The notes: generated by a model from the letters alone, not told the origin. Positions 1 through 6,476 are shown, numbered from the stretch's first letter. The stretch is DNA of 8,592 nucleotides from Flavobacteriales bacterium UBA7519 (GCA_002476905.1 DLND01000097.1:8151-16742); one strand, 5' to 3'. Made by a program: numbers and translations.

Positions 1-812
1 AAGATGAAGCTTTGAAAGAGTTCAATTCTTTTGTTGAAAAATTGAGAGCGAAAGGCATCAATGTGATTACCATCAAAGATACACTTGAGCCAAAAACGCC
101 AGATTCAATTTTCCCAAATAACTGGGTAAGTTTTCACAGAGACGGAAAAGTGGTTTTATATCCAATGTTTGCAGAAAACAGACGCTTGGAAAGACGAAAT
201 GATATTCTTGACCAAATCAAAGAACAATTTGAAGTAACCGAAGTTATTGATTATTCTGGAGCGGAAAAAGACAATAAATTTCTAGAAGGAACGGGAAGTA
301 TGATTTTCGACCACGATAACAAGATTGCTTACGGTTCGGTTTCTTTGAGGTTAGATGAAGATTTGTTCAGAAAATTCTGCAGTGAATTTGGATTCAAACC
401 TGTAGTTTTTCATTCTTATCAAACCTCTGGCGAAGAAAGATTACCGATTTATCATACCAATGTGATGATGTGTGTTGCCGACAAATTTGTTGTGATTTGT
501 TTGGATTGTATCGATGACGAATTGGAAAGAGAAAAAGTCGTAGAAACCATCAAAAACTCAGGAAAAGAATTAATAGAAATCTCTGAAAACCAAATGCAGA
601 ATTTCGCCGGAAATATGCTTCAGGTTCAGAATAATTCAGGAGAGAAGTTCTTAGTAATGAGTCAAAGTGCCTACAAATCTTTGAAGCCGGAACAAGTTTC
701 TGCAATTGAAAAATATAGTGAAATTATTTATTCAGATTTAGAAGTTATAGAAACCAACGGCGGTGGAAGTGCAAGATGTATGCTGGCAGAGGTTTTTCTG
801 CCTAAGAAATAG
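1..812 (+). CDS. ctlX: CtlX-type amidinotransferase-fold hydrolase (citrulline/arginine deiminase-related), 5' end outside window
   Basis: This is the C-terminal part of a guanidino-group-modifying hydrolase of the arginine deiminase/dimethylargininase superfamily, in the subgroup usually annotated as citrulline utilization hydrolase CtlX. The superfamily uses a Cys-His-Glu/Asp site to hydrolyse guanidino or ureido compounds. The reading frame is open to the left edge (D-E-A-L precede the first listed residues), so the TTG at position 12 is an internal leucine codon and the true start lies upstream. I estimate a few dozen residues are missing. Counting that TTG as residue 1, the visible signatures are TPDSIFPNNWVSFH (29-42), LEGTGSM with the probable catalytic Glu92, YHTN with His148, and the C-terminal NGGGSARC motif with the probable nucleophile Cys256. 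The 3' end is intact, with TAG at 810-812 followed by a terminator. The family assignment is firm. The exact substrate (citrulline, arginine or methylarginine) cannot be read from the sequence. Confidence 0.82.
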   Translation, partial: DEALKEFNSFVEKLRAKGINVITIKDTLEPKTPDSIFPNNWVSFHRDGKVVLYPMFAENRRLERRNDILDQIKEQFEVTEVIDYSGAEKDNKFLEGTGSMIFDHDNKIAYGSVSLRLDEDLFRKFCSEFGFKPVVFHSYQTSGEERLPIYHTNVMMCVADKFVVICLDCIDDELEREKVVETIKNSGKELIEISENQMQNFAGNMLQVQNNSGEKFLVMSQSAYKSLKPEQVSAIEKYSEIIYSDLEVIETNGGGSARCMLAEVFLPKK

Positions 813-833
813 AATGCTATTTTAAATTAACAT

Positions 834-866
834 AAAAAATCCCGAAGAGCTTCTTCGGGATTGCTT
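834..866. terminator. Bidirectional intrinsic terminator between convergent genes
   Basis: A perfect 11-bp stem (838-848 pairing with 852-862, AATCCCGAAGA with TCTTCGGGATT) closes a 3-nt loop, GCT. On the plus strand it is followed by TTGCTTTT-like sequence 26 nt after the ctlX stop. On the minus strand it is followed by a clean T6 tract (834-839 read in reverse) about 40 nt after the receptor stop. It can therefore stop transcripts from both sides, with the better U-tract on the minus strand. Confidence 0.9.
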
Positions 867-902
867 TTGAAAATAATAATTTGATAAAAAAATATATAGT
901 AG

Positions 903-3209
903 TTATCTGGTGCGGTTTTTAATGTCCTTTTCTGCGCTGCTGATATCTCTTATTTTCTGAACTTTTTTGTTCCCGAAGTTATAAGTGATACTGAAGTTCA
1001 AACTTTGGTTATATTGATTTTGATTGATATAATTATAGTTTCCACTGGCTTGAGAATTGTCATTAATCACAACTTTATTCGTTTTCAGAAGGTCATAGAT
1101 TTCTAGAGCAAAAGTCCAGTCGTTCCATACTTTTTTGATGTTGGCATCCAAACTCATTAAAGATTTCAGTTGTCCCAATTCTATCTGCTGATTATCAACA
1201 TACCAATAGTTCACGCCTAAAAACCAAGTTTTCTTTTTATCCAGTCTTACAGTGTTGTTGGTTTGAATCAATAAACTATTTGATTTGATTTTGTTCACAT
1301 AATCTGGAAAAATATCGCCCGTAATCGGGTCTGTATTTAAAAAACCGTTATTGATATTTCTTTGCAATCCGATATTGAAATTGGTTGTCCAATATTGTTT
1401 GAAAAAAGATTTTTGCATCCCAATCATTGCAGACATCTCTTGTTTATCTCCGAAATTAGTTCTGATATAGCGCAGTTCTCGGTCAGTGATTTGATTTCCG
1501 TGGACATCCAGAACTGGTTGATTGTTGGCATCCAATCTTACTTTGTCTCTTTGCAAAGGAACTTGTGTAATTGCATTTTTCGTTAATGAGTGATTGATTA
1601 TCAGGAAGTAAGAACTCTTGAACATATATGTAAACTCATTGGTGTAAACCGAAGACGCTTTCACGAAAGGGTTGTTCTGCGTATAGTTGACATTGGTAAG
1701 ATAATTCTTGACAGGATTCAGTTCCCAAAAACTTGGTCTTCTCATTCTACTGGAAAAAGCATACGAAATATTATTCTTGTCGTTAATCGCATAGTTCAAA
1801 CTCGCATAAGGCAACCAATTATTATAATCTCTTTCAATATTACTGAAGTCCGAATTGTCCGATTTTCCAACACTGCTCGTCAATTCATATCTAGAACCTA
1901 TTTTTCCTGAGAATTTATCAGAAAACTTTTTTTCCAAGGTTACATAGAAGCCATAGATATTCTCATCGTAAATAAAATGGTTGGGTGTAGATATAGGACT
2001 GCTGATTGGTTTTCCGTATTGGTCTACCAGATTTCCGTCCTTGTCATAATAATAAGTGTCATTCTTGGTATCGTTGTCGGTTTTTGTTTTGTTAAAGTTT
2101 CCTCCGATAGCCACTGTGAAGTCATTCTTAAATTTTTTGATATAATCAACCGTAGATGAGAAATTATTAATAATCTGAGGCGTACTTTGCATAATGATGG
2201 TCGAAGGATTGAAAACCTGTCTCGTCAAATCGGTCGTATAAGTTCTGTTGTCTGCATTCTGAAATCTTTTATAATTAAGATAAGCTGCATTCAGATTCAA
2301 CTTACTTCCGAGTGTGTCTGTCTTCCATTCATAATTCAGGTTTAGGGAGTTGTTGTACGAACGTGAGTTTTCAACATTTTTAGTCAGACTGTATCTAGTT
2401 TCTATATTGCCTTTTTCGTTGGGAGCGATAATCGTATTGAATAGATTGGAACCAGAGCCATAGCTTCTGTTTGCCCAAGAATTATAAGTCAAAGCCAAAT
2501 TACTATTGTCATTCAACTGATAATCAATGTTCAAATAACCGCCTAAGTTTTTGTTGGGATCAGATACCCGTCCTTCTGACTGGTTGCTGGAATTATCATT
2601 TCCGTTTCTCAGAATATAATATTGCTCCTGAATATTTTGACTTGTGTTGATGTTGGAACTGATTCCCAACTTATCTTTTCTATAATTCAGCGAAACGCCT
2701 GCATAAGAAGAGTTATAATAACTTTGGGCGTTTCCCATTCTCATATTTCCGTTCAGTCCGTCGGTCATTTTTTTCTTCAAAACGATGTTGATGATTCCGT
2801 CCGAAGATTCAACCTGATATTCACTTCCGGGAAGCGTAATCACTTCAATTTTCTGAATATTTTCTGCGGGTGTATTTTTCAGAAATTGAGTTAATGACTC
2901 CGCATCCATATTGGTTTTTCTTCCATTAATGAAAATCACAGCGTTGTTTTTCCCAATGATTTTCAAAGTTTTATCATCTGTTGAAGAAACCAATGGTGTT
3001 TGCTTCAAAAGATTGAATGCTGTGTTTCCTTTAGCCACTGGCGATGCGGCAACATCATAAACGAAACGGTCACTTTGTTTTTTGAAAACTTGTTTGGTTA
3101 GGCTTACTGCTTCTATGTTTTTTGTTGTCGCAGTATCTTTTTTAGGTGTTTCCTGTGCATAAATCAATCCTGAGAAAAAAATTGCTGCCATTAGGATTTT
3201 AGTTTTCAT
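903..3209 (-). CDS. Outer-membrane beta-barrel protein, TonB-dependent receptor type (OMP_b-brl_3-like), no N-terminal carboxypeptidase-regulatory-like domain
   Basis: This is a 768-residue outer-membrane receptor, probably an uptake or binding porin energised through TonB; the ligand is unknown. A signal peptide (residues 1-18) ends LIYA with Gln19 as the expected mature N-terminus. A short linker carries a TonB-box-like segment, NIEAVSLT (31-38). A plug domain follows at about 41-147, with VFINGRKTN-like sequence near 91-100, KIEVITLPGSEY near 120-131 and DGIINIVLKKK near 137-147. The rest (about 150-748) is rich in Tyr, Asn and alternating hydrophobic strands typical of a barrel. The last strand (SLNFSITYNFG) is followed by a basic tail of about 20 residues with the R..S.AE.D..NR pattern that I associate with this family. 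The beta-sandwich domain that often precedes the plug in Bacteroidota receptors is absent. There is no adjacent SusD-like partner, which argues against a SusCD glycan system. The ATG at 3209 is supported by the signal peptide and a promoter about 50 bp upstream; there is no Shine-Dalgarno sequence. Confidence 0.9.
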   Translation of the reverse strand: MKTKILMAAIFFSGLIYAQETPKKDTATTKNIEAVSLTKQVFKKQSDRFVYDVAASPVAKGNTAFNLLKQTPLVSSTDDKTLKIIGKNNAVIFINGRKTNMDAESLTQFLKNTPAENIQKIEVITLPGSEYQVESSDGIINIVLKKKMTDGLNGNMRMGNAQSYYNSSYAGVSLNYRKDKLGISSNINTSQNIQEQYYILRNGNDNSSNQSEGRVSDPNKNLGGYLNIDYQLNDNSNLALTYNSWANRSYGSGSNLFNTIIAPNEKGNIETRYSLTKNVENSRSYNNSLNLNYEWKTDTLGSKLNLNAAYLNYKRFQNADNRTYTTDLTRQVFNPSTIIMQSTPQIINNFSSTVDYIKKFKNDFTVAIGGNFNKTKTDNDTKNDTYYYDKDGNLVDQYGKPISSPISTPNHFIYDENIYGFYVTLEKKFSDKFSGKIGSRYELTSSVGKSDNSDFSNIERDYNNWLPYASLNYAINDKNNISYAFSSRMRRPSFWELNPVKNYLTNVNYTQNNPFVKASSVYTNEFTYMFKSSYFLIINHSLTKNAITQVPLQRDKVRLDANNQPVLDVHGNQITDRELRYIRTNFGDKQEMSAMIGMQKSFFKQYWTTNFNIGLQRNINNGFLNTDPITGDIFPDYVNKIKSNSLLIQTNNTVRLDKKKTWFLGVNYWYVDNQQIELGQLKSLMSLDANIKKVWNDWTFALEIYDLLKTNKVVINDNSQASGNYNYINQNQYNQSLNFSITYNFGNKKVQKIRDISSAEKDIKNRTR

Positions 3210-3259
3210 AATACGTGGTTTTTATTTTGGTAGTTTGTATTTTCTAATAATTTACATTG

Positions 3260-3292
3260 CAAAGATATATATTTATTAAAGTAGTATGCAAT
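3260..3292 (-). promoter_or_regulatory. Bacteroidota-type promoter for the beta-barrel receptor gene
   Basis: Read on the minus strand, TATCTTTG (3267 to 3260) matches the Bacteroidota -7 consensus TAnnTTTG exactly. A TTG (3291 to 3289) lies 21 bp upstream as the -33 element. A start a few nucleotides after the -7 box would leave a 5' leader of roughly 45 nt before the ATG at 3209. The -33 element sits inside a repeated motif (see the separate repeat entry), so regulation at this site is plausible. Confidence 0.65.
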
Positions 3293-3303
3293 ACAAAGTA
3301 GTA
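3278..3303. repeat. 9-bp direct repeat over the receptor -33 element, candidate operator
   Basis: AAAGTAGTA occurs at 3278-3286 and again at 3295-3303 (17 bp start to start), separated by TGCAATAC. Within this, GTAT-GCA-ATAC (3284-3294) forms a small inverted repeat. The unit covers the -33 TTG of the receptor promoter, so a bound protein would block RNA polymerase. The geometry fits a dimeric repressor, but no regulator gene is in the window and I cannot name the family. Confidence 0.45.
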
Positions 3304-3420
3304 AATAAAAATGTATATTTTAATTAATTAACTGATTTTCAGTAATAAAAATTTTGATTGGTATTATTATTTAGACAATGCTTGATTTTAAATCATTACA
3401 TCTTGTATCATTAAAAAAGT

Positions 3421-3450
3421 AAAAAAAAACCTTTGCAAATAACGCAAAGG
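3421..3450 (-). terminator. Intrinsic terminator on the minus strand, downstream of the helicase gene
   Basis: A 7-bp stem (CCTTTGC at 3430-3436 with GCAAAGG at 3444-3450) has a 7-nt loop. Read on the minus strand, it is followed at once by nine T residues (the A-tract at 3421-3429). It lies about 150 nt beyond the helicase stop, so it either ends a long 3' untranslated region or terminates a small RNA made from the spacer. The plus strand has no U-tract, so it works in one direction only. Confidence 0.75.
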
Positions 3451-3599
3451 CTTGATTGTTAAAGATTTAATGTTCTTCTGGATTTTTAAAATAATTTTAG
3501 TTGTTCACGTACTTAATCATCATTCCAAAAAAAATCAAATTTTAAAATGTAAGAAAGGATTACAAATGTCAAAAACATTAAAGATATTTTTCAAATAAA

Positions 3600-5726
3600 C
3601 TACTTCTTTAGGTTCAAGAAGTAATTCCAAATCAAACGAATCTCGCCATAATCAAAATCCGAAGGCAAAACAGATTTCCAATCGTTGATATTCTCTTTTG
3701 GTTCTGCCTTGAATTGTTTTTCGAACGCTTCAATTTTACTTTTTGGGTAGATTCTCAGCAAATCATTTTTATCCAATAAATTTTGCTCAGCATATTTTGA
3801 CAGATGCCCGAAAATAGTCGAATTCACCAAACCTCTTTCTTTTGCAATCTCAGAAACCGTTTTTCCATTTTGGAAGAGTTGATAAGTCAAAACGTGCGTG
3901 GGAACTTTCTTGATGGCTAATGAAACTTCCACATCTTTTTCTTTGTCGAATAACGGCGTTTCCAACAGATAAACCTCTTTCAGATCCTTAAGATAATCTT
4001 CTATATCATCCAACCAAACACGGAAATCTTCATTGAAGGCTTTCAATCCTTTTACGCCTTTAGTTTCAGAATAGAAATCTTTAAGCGGAGAAAATATTTT
4101 CTCATTCACATTCGAGAAAAAGAAATTGACAGCACCTTTGGCTTTCATTTCAATCTCAGTCCATTCTTCCTCACCTTGCAGAAATTTCTGAGTTTTCTGG
4201 AGTAAGATTCTTTCGAATTTTTGAAAAATCGTAATGTAATTTTCAATGTCTGCTTTCAAACAATGATAGAGATAATCGGCTTTTTCTTTGTCGATGAATT
4301 TACTGGTTCGGCTGATAACCATCCAGTTTTCCAACGCAGACTGAAACCAAACACAATCAATCCTTCTAATGACTTTCTGGATGCTATAATCATATTTTTC
4401 AGCATTCAGGATTTCCTCTATTTTTGCATTGGCGTGCGTCTCATCCTGAAACTTTGAGACTCTTTTATCAGAAAAAATAACTTCAGGCGTAATTTTAGAT
4501 TTAAGGACAATTCCTTCCAAAGTTCGGCAACGTGAAAGTGCTACATAAACCTGTCCGGAAGCGAAACTTTTTCCCGCGTCAATAATTAATCTGTCGAATG
4601 TCAAACCTTGACTTTTATGAATCGTAACCGCCCAAGCCAAACGAATTGGAAACTGTTTGAAGCTTCCCAAAACTTCTTCCTTGATGTTCTTTTCATCATC
4701 CAAAGAGTATTTTTTCTGTTCCCAAGTTTCTGCTTTTAGAGTGATTTCTTCTTCGCTTCCATCTAGAATTACAGAGATTTCATCTTCATCGAGATAAGAA
4801 ATCTGAGCGAGTTTGCCGTTGTAATATTTTTTATCGGGCGACGTGTCATTTCGGATGAACATAATCTGCGCTCCGACTTTCAGTTCCAGAACTTCATCAT
4901 TCGGATATTGCGTTTCCTTGAAATCTCCAACAACATCAGCTGTGTAAAAATGAGCTTTTCCACCCAATTCTTTTATTTTTTTCTGGTTGATGTCATCCGC
5001 CATTTTGTTGTGAGAACAGAGATAAACGTAAGCTTCATCTTTTGGATCAAAGTCAGGTTGATATCGTTCGTTCAAAGCTTCAAAGTCGATATCTTCTGTA
5101 ATTCCGTCTCTAATCGCATTTAGGATTTCTAGAAAATGTTCATCAGTTTGGCGGTAAACTTTAGTCAATTCAAGCGTGATGAAATTACTTCCTTCTAAAG
5201 CTTTGGCATCAAAGAAGAAGGGCGAAGAATAGTACATCGCCAAGATATATTCGTCTCTCACAACCGGAGGCAATTGATAAAGGTCGCCAATAAACAACAT
5301 CTGAACACCACCGAATTTCTGCTGATTTCTACGAACGTGTCTCAATGCAAAATCCATCATATCCAAAACATCCGCCCGCAACATTGATGCTTCATCAATA
5401 ATGATAATTTCGATTTCGCGGAGAAGCTTGAGTTTGTCTTTTCTGTATTTAAAATGAACCATCAAATCGGGAATATTGTTTCCTAAATTCTGGTCAATTC
5501 TTTCTGTAGTTGGAAGAAAAGTTCTGAGGGGTAAACCAAACATAGAGTGGATCGTAACGCCACCTGCATTGATTGCTGCAATTCCTGTGGGTGCAACTAC
5601 AATGTGTTTTTTCTTGGTTTTTTTTACAAAATCGTTGAGAAATGTAGTTTTCCCCGTGCCTGCTTTTCCCGTGAGAAAAATGTTCCGGTTGGTGTGTTCT
5701 ACGATTTCAAAAAGAGAGTTATTCAT
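3600..5726 (-). CDS. PIF1/RecD-like superfamily 1 helicase with C-terminal helix-turn-helix
   Basis: This 708-residue cytoplasmic protein is a predicted ATP-driven DNA helicase, expected from its family to move 5' to 3'. Visible motifs are Walker A GKAGTGKTT (20-28), PTGIAA (46-51), Walker B IIIIDEAS (107-114), motif III GDLYQLPPV (147-155), the VYRQTD motif (190-195), AVTIHKSQGLTFD (366-378) and the arginine-containing VYVALSRCRTLEGI (393-406). A charged helical region (about 430-605) leads to a helix-turn-helix at about 608-648 (TYQLFQNGKTVSEIAKERGL onward) that resembles the HTH_40 domain found at the end of some RecQ and PIF1-like helicases. The ATG at 5726 is the first possible start in frame: the next upstream in-frame codons run TGA-TTC-TCT-ATC-TTT-GAA-TCG with no start codon, and Walker A begins only 20 residues in. 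It lies 135 bp after ruvC and has its own promoter. A role in genome maintenance is likely; the specific substrate is unknown. Confidence 0.93.
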   Translation of the reverse strand: MNNSLFEIVEHTNRNIFLTGKAGTGKTTFLNDFVKKTKKKHIVVAPTGIAAINAGGVTIHSMFGLPLRTFLPTTERIDQNLGNNIPDLMVHFKYRKDKLKLLREIEIIIIDEASMLRADVLDMMDFALRHVRRNQQKFGGVQMLFIGDLYQLPPVVRDEYILAMYYSSPFFFDAKALEGSNFITLELTKVYRQTDEHFLEILNAIRDGITEDIDFEALNERYQPDFDPKDEAYVYLCSHNKMADDINQKKIKELGGKAHFYTADVVGDFKETQYPNDEVLELKVGAQIMFIRNDTSPDKKYYNGKLAQISYLDEDEISVILDGSEEEITLKAETWEQKKYSLDDEKNIKEEVLGSFKQFPIRLAWAVTIHKSQGLTFDRLIIDAGKSFASGQVYVALSRCRTLEGIVLKSKITPEVIFSDKRVSKFQDETHANAKIEEILNAEKYDYSIQKVIRRIDCVWFQSALENWMVISRTSKFIDKEKADYLYHCLKADIENYITIFQKFERILLQKTQKFLQGEEEWTEIEMKAKGAVNFFFSNVNEKIFSPLKDFYSETKGVKGLKAFNEDFRVWLDDIEDYLKDLKEVYLLETPLFDKEKDVEVSLAIKKVPTHVLTYQLFQNGKTVSEIAKERGLVNSTIFGHLSKYAEQNLLDKNDLLRIYPKSKIEAFEKQFKAEPKENINDWKSVLPSDFDYGEIRLIWNYFLNLKK

Positions 5727-5731
5727 CGATT

Positions 5732-5762
5732 CAAAGATAGAGAATCAAGAGACAAGAATCAA
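5732..5762 (-). promoter_or_regulatory. Helicase promoter predicting a nearly leaderless mRNA
   Basis: On the minus strand TATCTTTG (5739 to 5732) matches TAnnTTTG perfectly, with TTG (5762 to 5760) 20 bp upstream. Only five bases (AATCG) separate the -7 box from the ATG at 5726, so transcription should begin at or within a few bases of the start codon. The -33 TTG is part of a 7-bp tandem repeat. Confidence 0.65.
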
Positions 5763-5796
5763 GTGGAAAGAAACAAGAAAAAAGGAAAAAGATTTA
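5741..5796. repeat. Degenerate 7-bp tandem repeat (eight units, each beginning AG)
   Basis: Eight consecutive heptamers start with AG: AGAATCA (5741), AGAGACA (5748), AGAATCA (5755), AGTGGAA (5762), AGAAACA (5769), AGAAAAA (5776), AGGAAAA (5783) and AGATTTA (5790). The first and third are identical. Units ending in CA place a TTG on the minus strand at multiples of 7 bp, one of which is the -33 element of the helicase promoter. The array is non-coding. Confidence 0.65.
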
Positions 5797-5802
5797 ATGA
5801 AA

Positions 5803-5824
5803 TGGCTTCGAGAGCCTCCGCCTG
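5803..5824. repeat. Possible decayed copy of a dispersed flavobacterial intergenic repeat
   Basis: The stretch at 5803-5824 (TGGCTTCGAGAGCC followed by TCCGCCTGA) resembles from memory the CTTCGA...CTCAGCCTGACA elements scattered between Bacteroidota genes. It contains a 4-bp stem, GGCT/AGCC (5804-5807 with 5813-5816). The resemblance is partial and unverified. Confidence 0.35.
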
Positions 5825-5843
5825 AAAAAATATCCATCCACAA

Positions 5844-5860
5844 CCAACCGTCACCCAACC
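5844..5860 (-). other. G-rich tract with two-tier G-quadruplex potential, directly after ruvC
   Basis: Read on the minus strand, which is the sense of the ruvC transcript, the segment has the form GGTTGG-GTGAC-GGTTGG. That is four G-pairs with loops of 2, 5 and 2, close in layout to a well-known two-tier quadruplex aptamer. It begins 2 nt after the ruvC stop codon. A T6 run lies at 5825-5830, further along the transcript. No hairpin terminator was found after ruvC. Confidence 0.4.
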
Positions 5861-5861
5861 A

Positions 5862-6416
5862 CTATTTTATCCTATCCGGATTCTGCTTCAGAAAACTGTC
5901 CCAGCCAGAATAAGATTTATCTGTAGAGATACTTCCTGAGTTGAAATGATGGCAAACAGCAACGGCCAATCCATCGGATGCATCCAGATATTTTGTGGGG
6001 AATTCTTTCAGTTTTAAAAGACTTTGAAGCATTCCTGCAACTTGTTCCTTGCTGGCATTTCCATTACCTGTGATGGCCATTTTGATTTTCTTTGGAGAGT
6101 ATTCTATAATGGGAACATTTCTGTGGAGACTTGCTGCCATTGCAACGCCTTGTGCTCGTCCCAGCTTCAGCATACTCTGAACATTTTTTCCGAAGAAAGG
6201 AGCTTCCAGAGCGGTTTCGTCGGGATGATATTCATCTATCAAAGCCAAAGTTTTATCGAAGATCACTTTAAGTTTTGTTTCGTGATTTTCATATTTTTTC
6301 AGGATCAATTCGTGGATAGCTACCAACTCCATTTTATTTCCTTTGACAGAAATAATTCCAAAACCCATAATGCTTGTTCCAGGATCAATCCCTAAAATGA
6401 CTTTTTCAACTAACAT
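5862..6416 (-). CDS. ruvC: Crossover junction endodeoxyribonuclease RuvC
   Basis: RuvC is the dimeric, metal-dependent nuclease that resolves Holliday junctions during recombinational repair, working with the RuvAB branch-migration motor. The 184-residue product has the usual family length. The four acidic catalytic residues are present in their motifs: Asp11 in GIDPGT, Glu71 in ALEAPFF, and Asp145 and Asp148 in LDASDGLAVA. The conserved KNVQSMLKLGRAQG (77-90) and YSPKKIKMAITGNGNASKEQV (106-126) segments are also there. The ATG at 6416 is the only sensible start: an in-frame TAA lies five codons upstream with no alternative start codon between, and GIDPG follows within 9 residues. ruvA and ruvB are not in the window, as is common in Bacteroidota where these genes are scattered. 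The gene is divergent from the M16 peptidase and followed, after 135 bp, by the helicase. Confidence 0.98.
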   Translation of the reverse strand: MLVEKVILGIDPGTSIMGFGIISVKGNKMELVAIHELILKKYENHETKLKVIFDKTLALIDEYHPDETALEAPFFGKNVQSMLKLGRAQGVAMAASLHRNVPIIEYSPKKIKMAITGNGNASKEQVAGMLQSLLKLKEFPTKYLDASDGLAVAVCHHFNSGSISTDKSYSGWDSFLKQNPDRIK

Positions 6417-6421
6417 ATCGG

Positions 6422-6429
6422 CAAAATTA
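6422..6429 (-). promoter_or_regulatory. Probable -7 element of the ruvC promoter
   Basis: On the minus strand TAATTTTG fits TAnnTTTG exactly and lies 5 nt (CCGAT) before the ruvC ATG, the same distance as at the helicase gene. No TTG occurs at the usual 19-21 bp upstream; the nearest is 27 bp away, so the -33 part is weak. If it is used, the ruvC mRNA would be nearly leaderless. Confidence 0.45.
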
Positions 6430-6476
6430 CGTTAAGATTTTCATAAATATCGAATACAAAATGTATTTTAAACGAA

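Larger units (their letters stand above)
3210..3599. other. 390-bp intergenic spacer between receptor and helicase genes
   Basis: This strongly AT-rich spacer holds the receptor promoter and candidate operator (3260-3303) and a helicase-side terminator (3421-3450). The segment 3304-3420 contains only low-complexity AT sequence and a weak 5-bp hairpin (ACTGA/TCAGT at 3331-3343). The segment 3451-3599 is the probable 3' untranslated region of the helicase mRNA. It has a weak promoter-like pair on the minus strand and no credible open reading frame above 10 codons. Confidence 0.7.

Noticed and set aside
12..14. TTG as the start codon of the first gene
   Set aside because: The frame remains open to the window edge and the protein would lack the N-terminal part of the fold, so this is an internal leucine codon.
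1362..2894. Several plus-strand frames of 60-106 codons opposite the receptor gene
   Set aside because: They are shadow frames of the receptor coding sequence, with no start signals or recognisable products.
903..3209. SusC-type glycan-uptake receptor
   Set aside because: No SusD-like lipoprotein or glycoside hydrolase is adjacent, and the N-terminal domain typical of SusC is missing.
3331..3343. ACTGA-TTT-TCAGT hairpin
   Set aside because: The 5-bp stem has no T-tract and sits far from any gene end. It is probably chance in AT-rich DNA.
3497..3523. Minus-strand mini-ORF of eight codons (MMIKYVNN)
   Set aside because: It is too short to judge, has no ribosome-binding signal, and the AT-rich spacer would yield such frames by chance.
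5727..5861. Operon between ruvC and the helicase
   Set aside because: A 135-bp spacer with repeats and a good internal promoter argues for separate transcription, although read-through cannot be excluded.
5476..5913. Plus-strand open frame of 145 codons across the helicase N-terminus and the spacer
   Set aside because: It is antisense to the well-supported helicase and ruvC genes, with no recognisable domain or promoter. It is a shadow frame.
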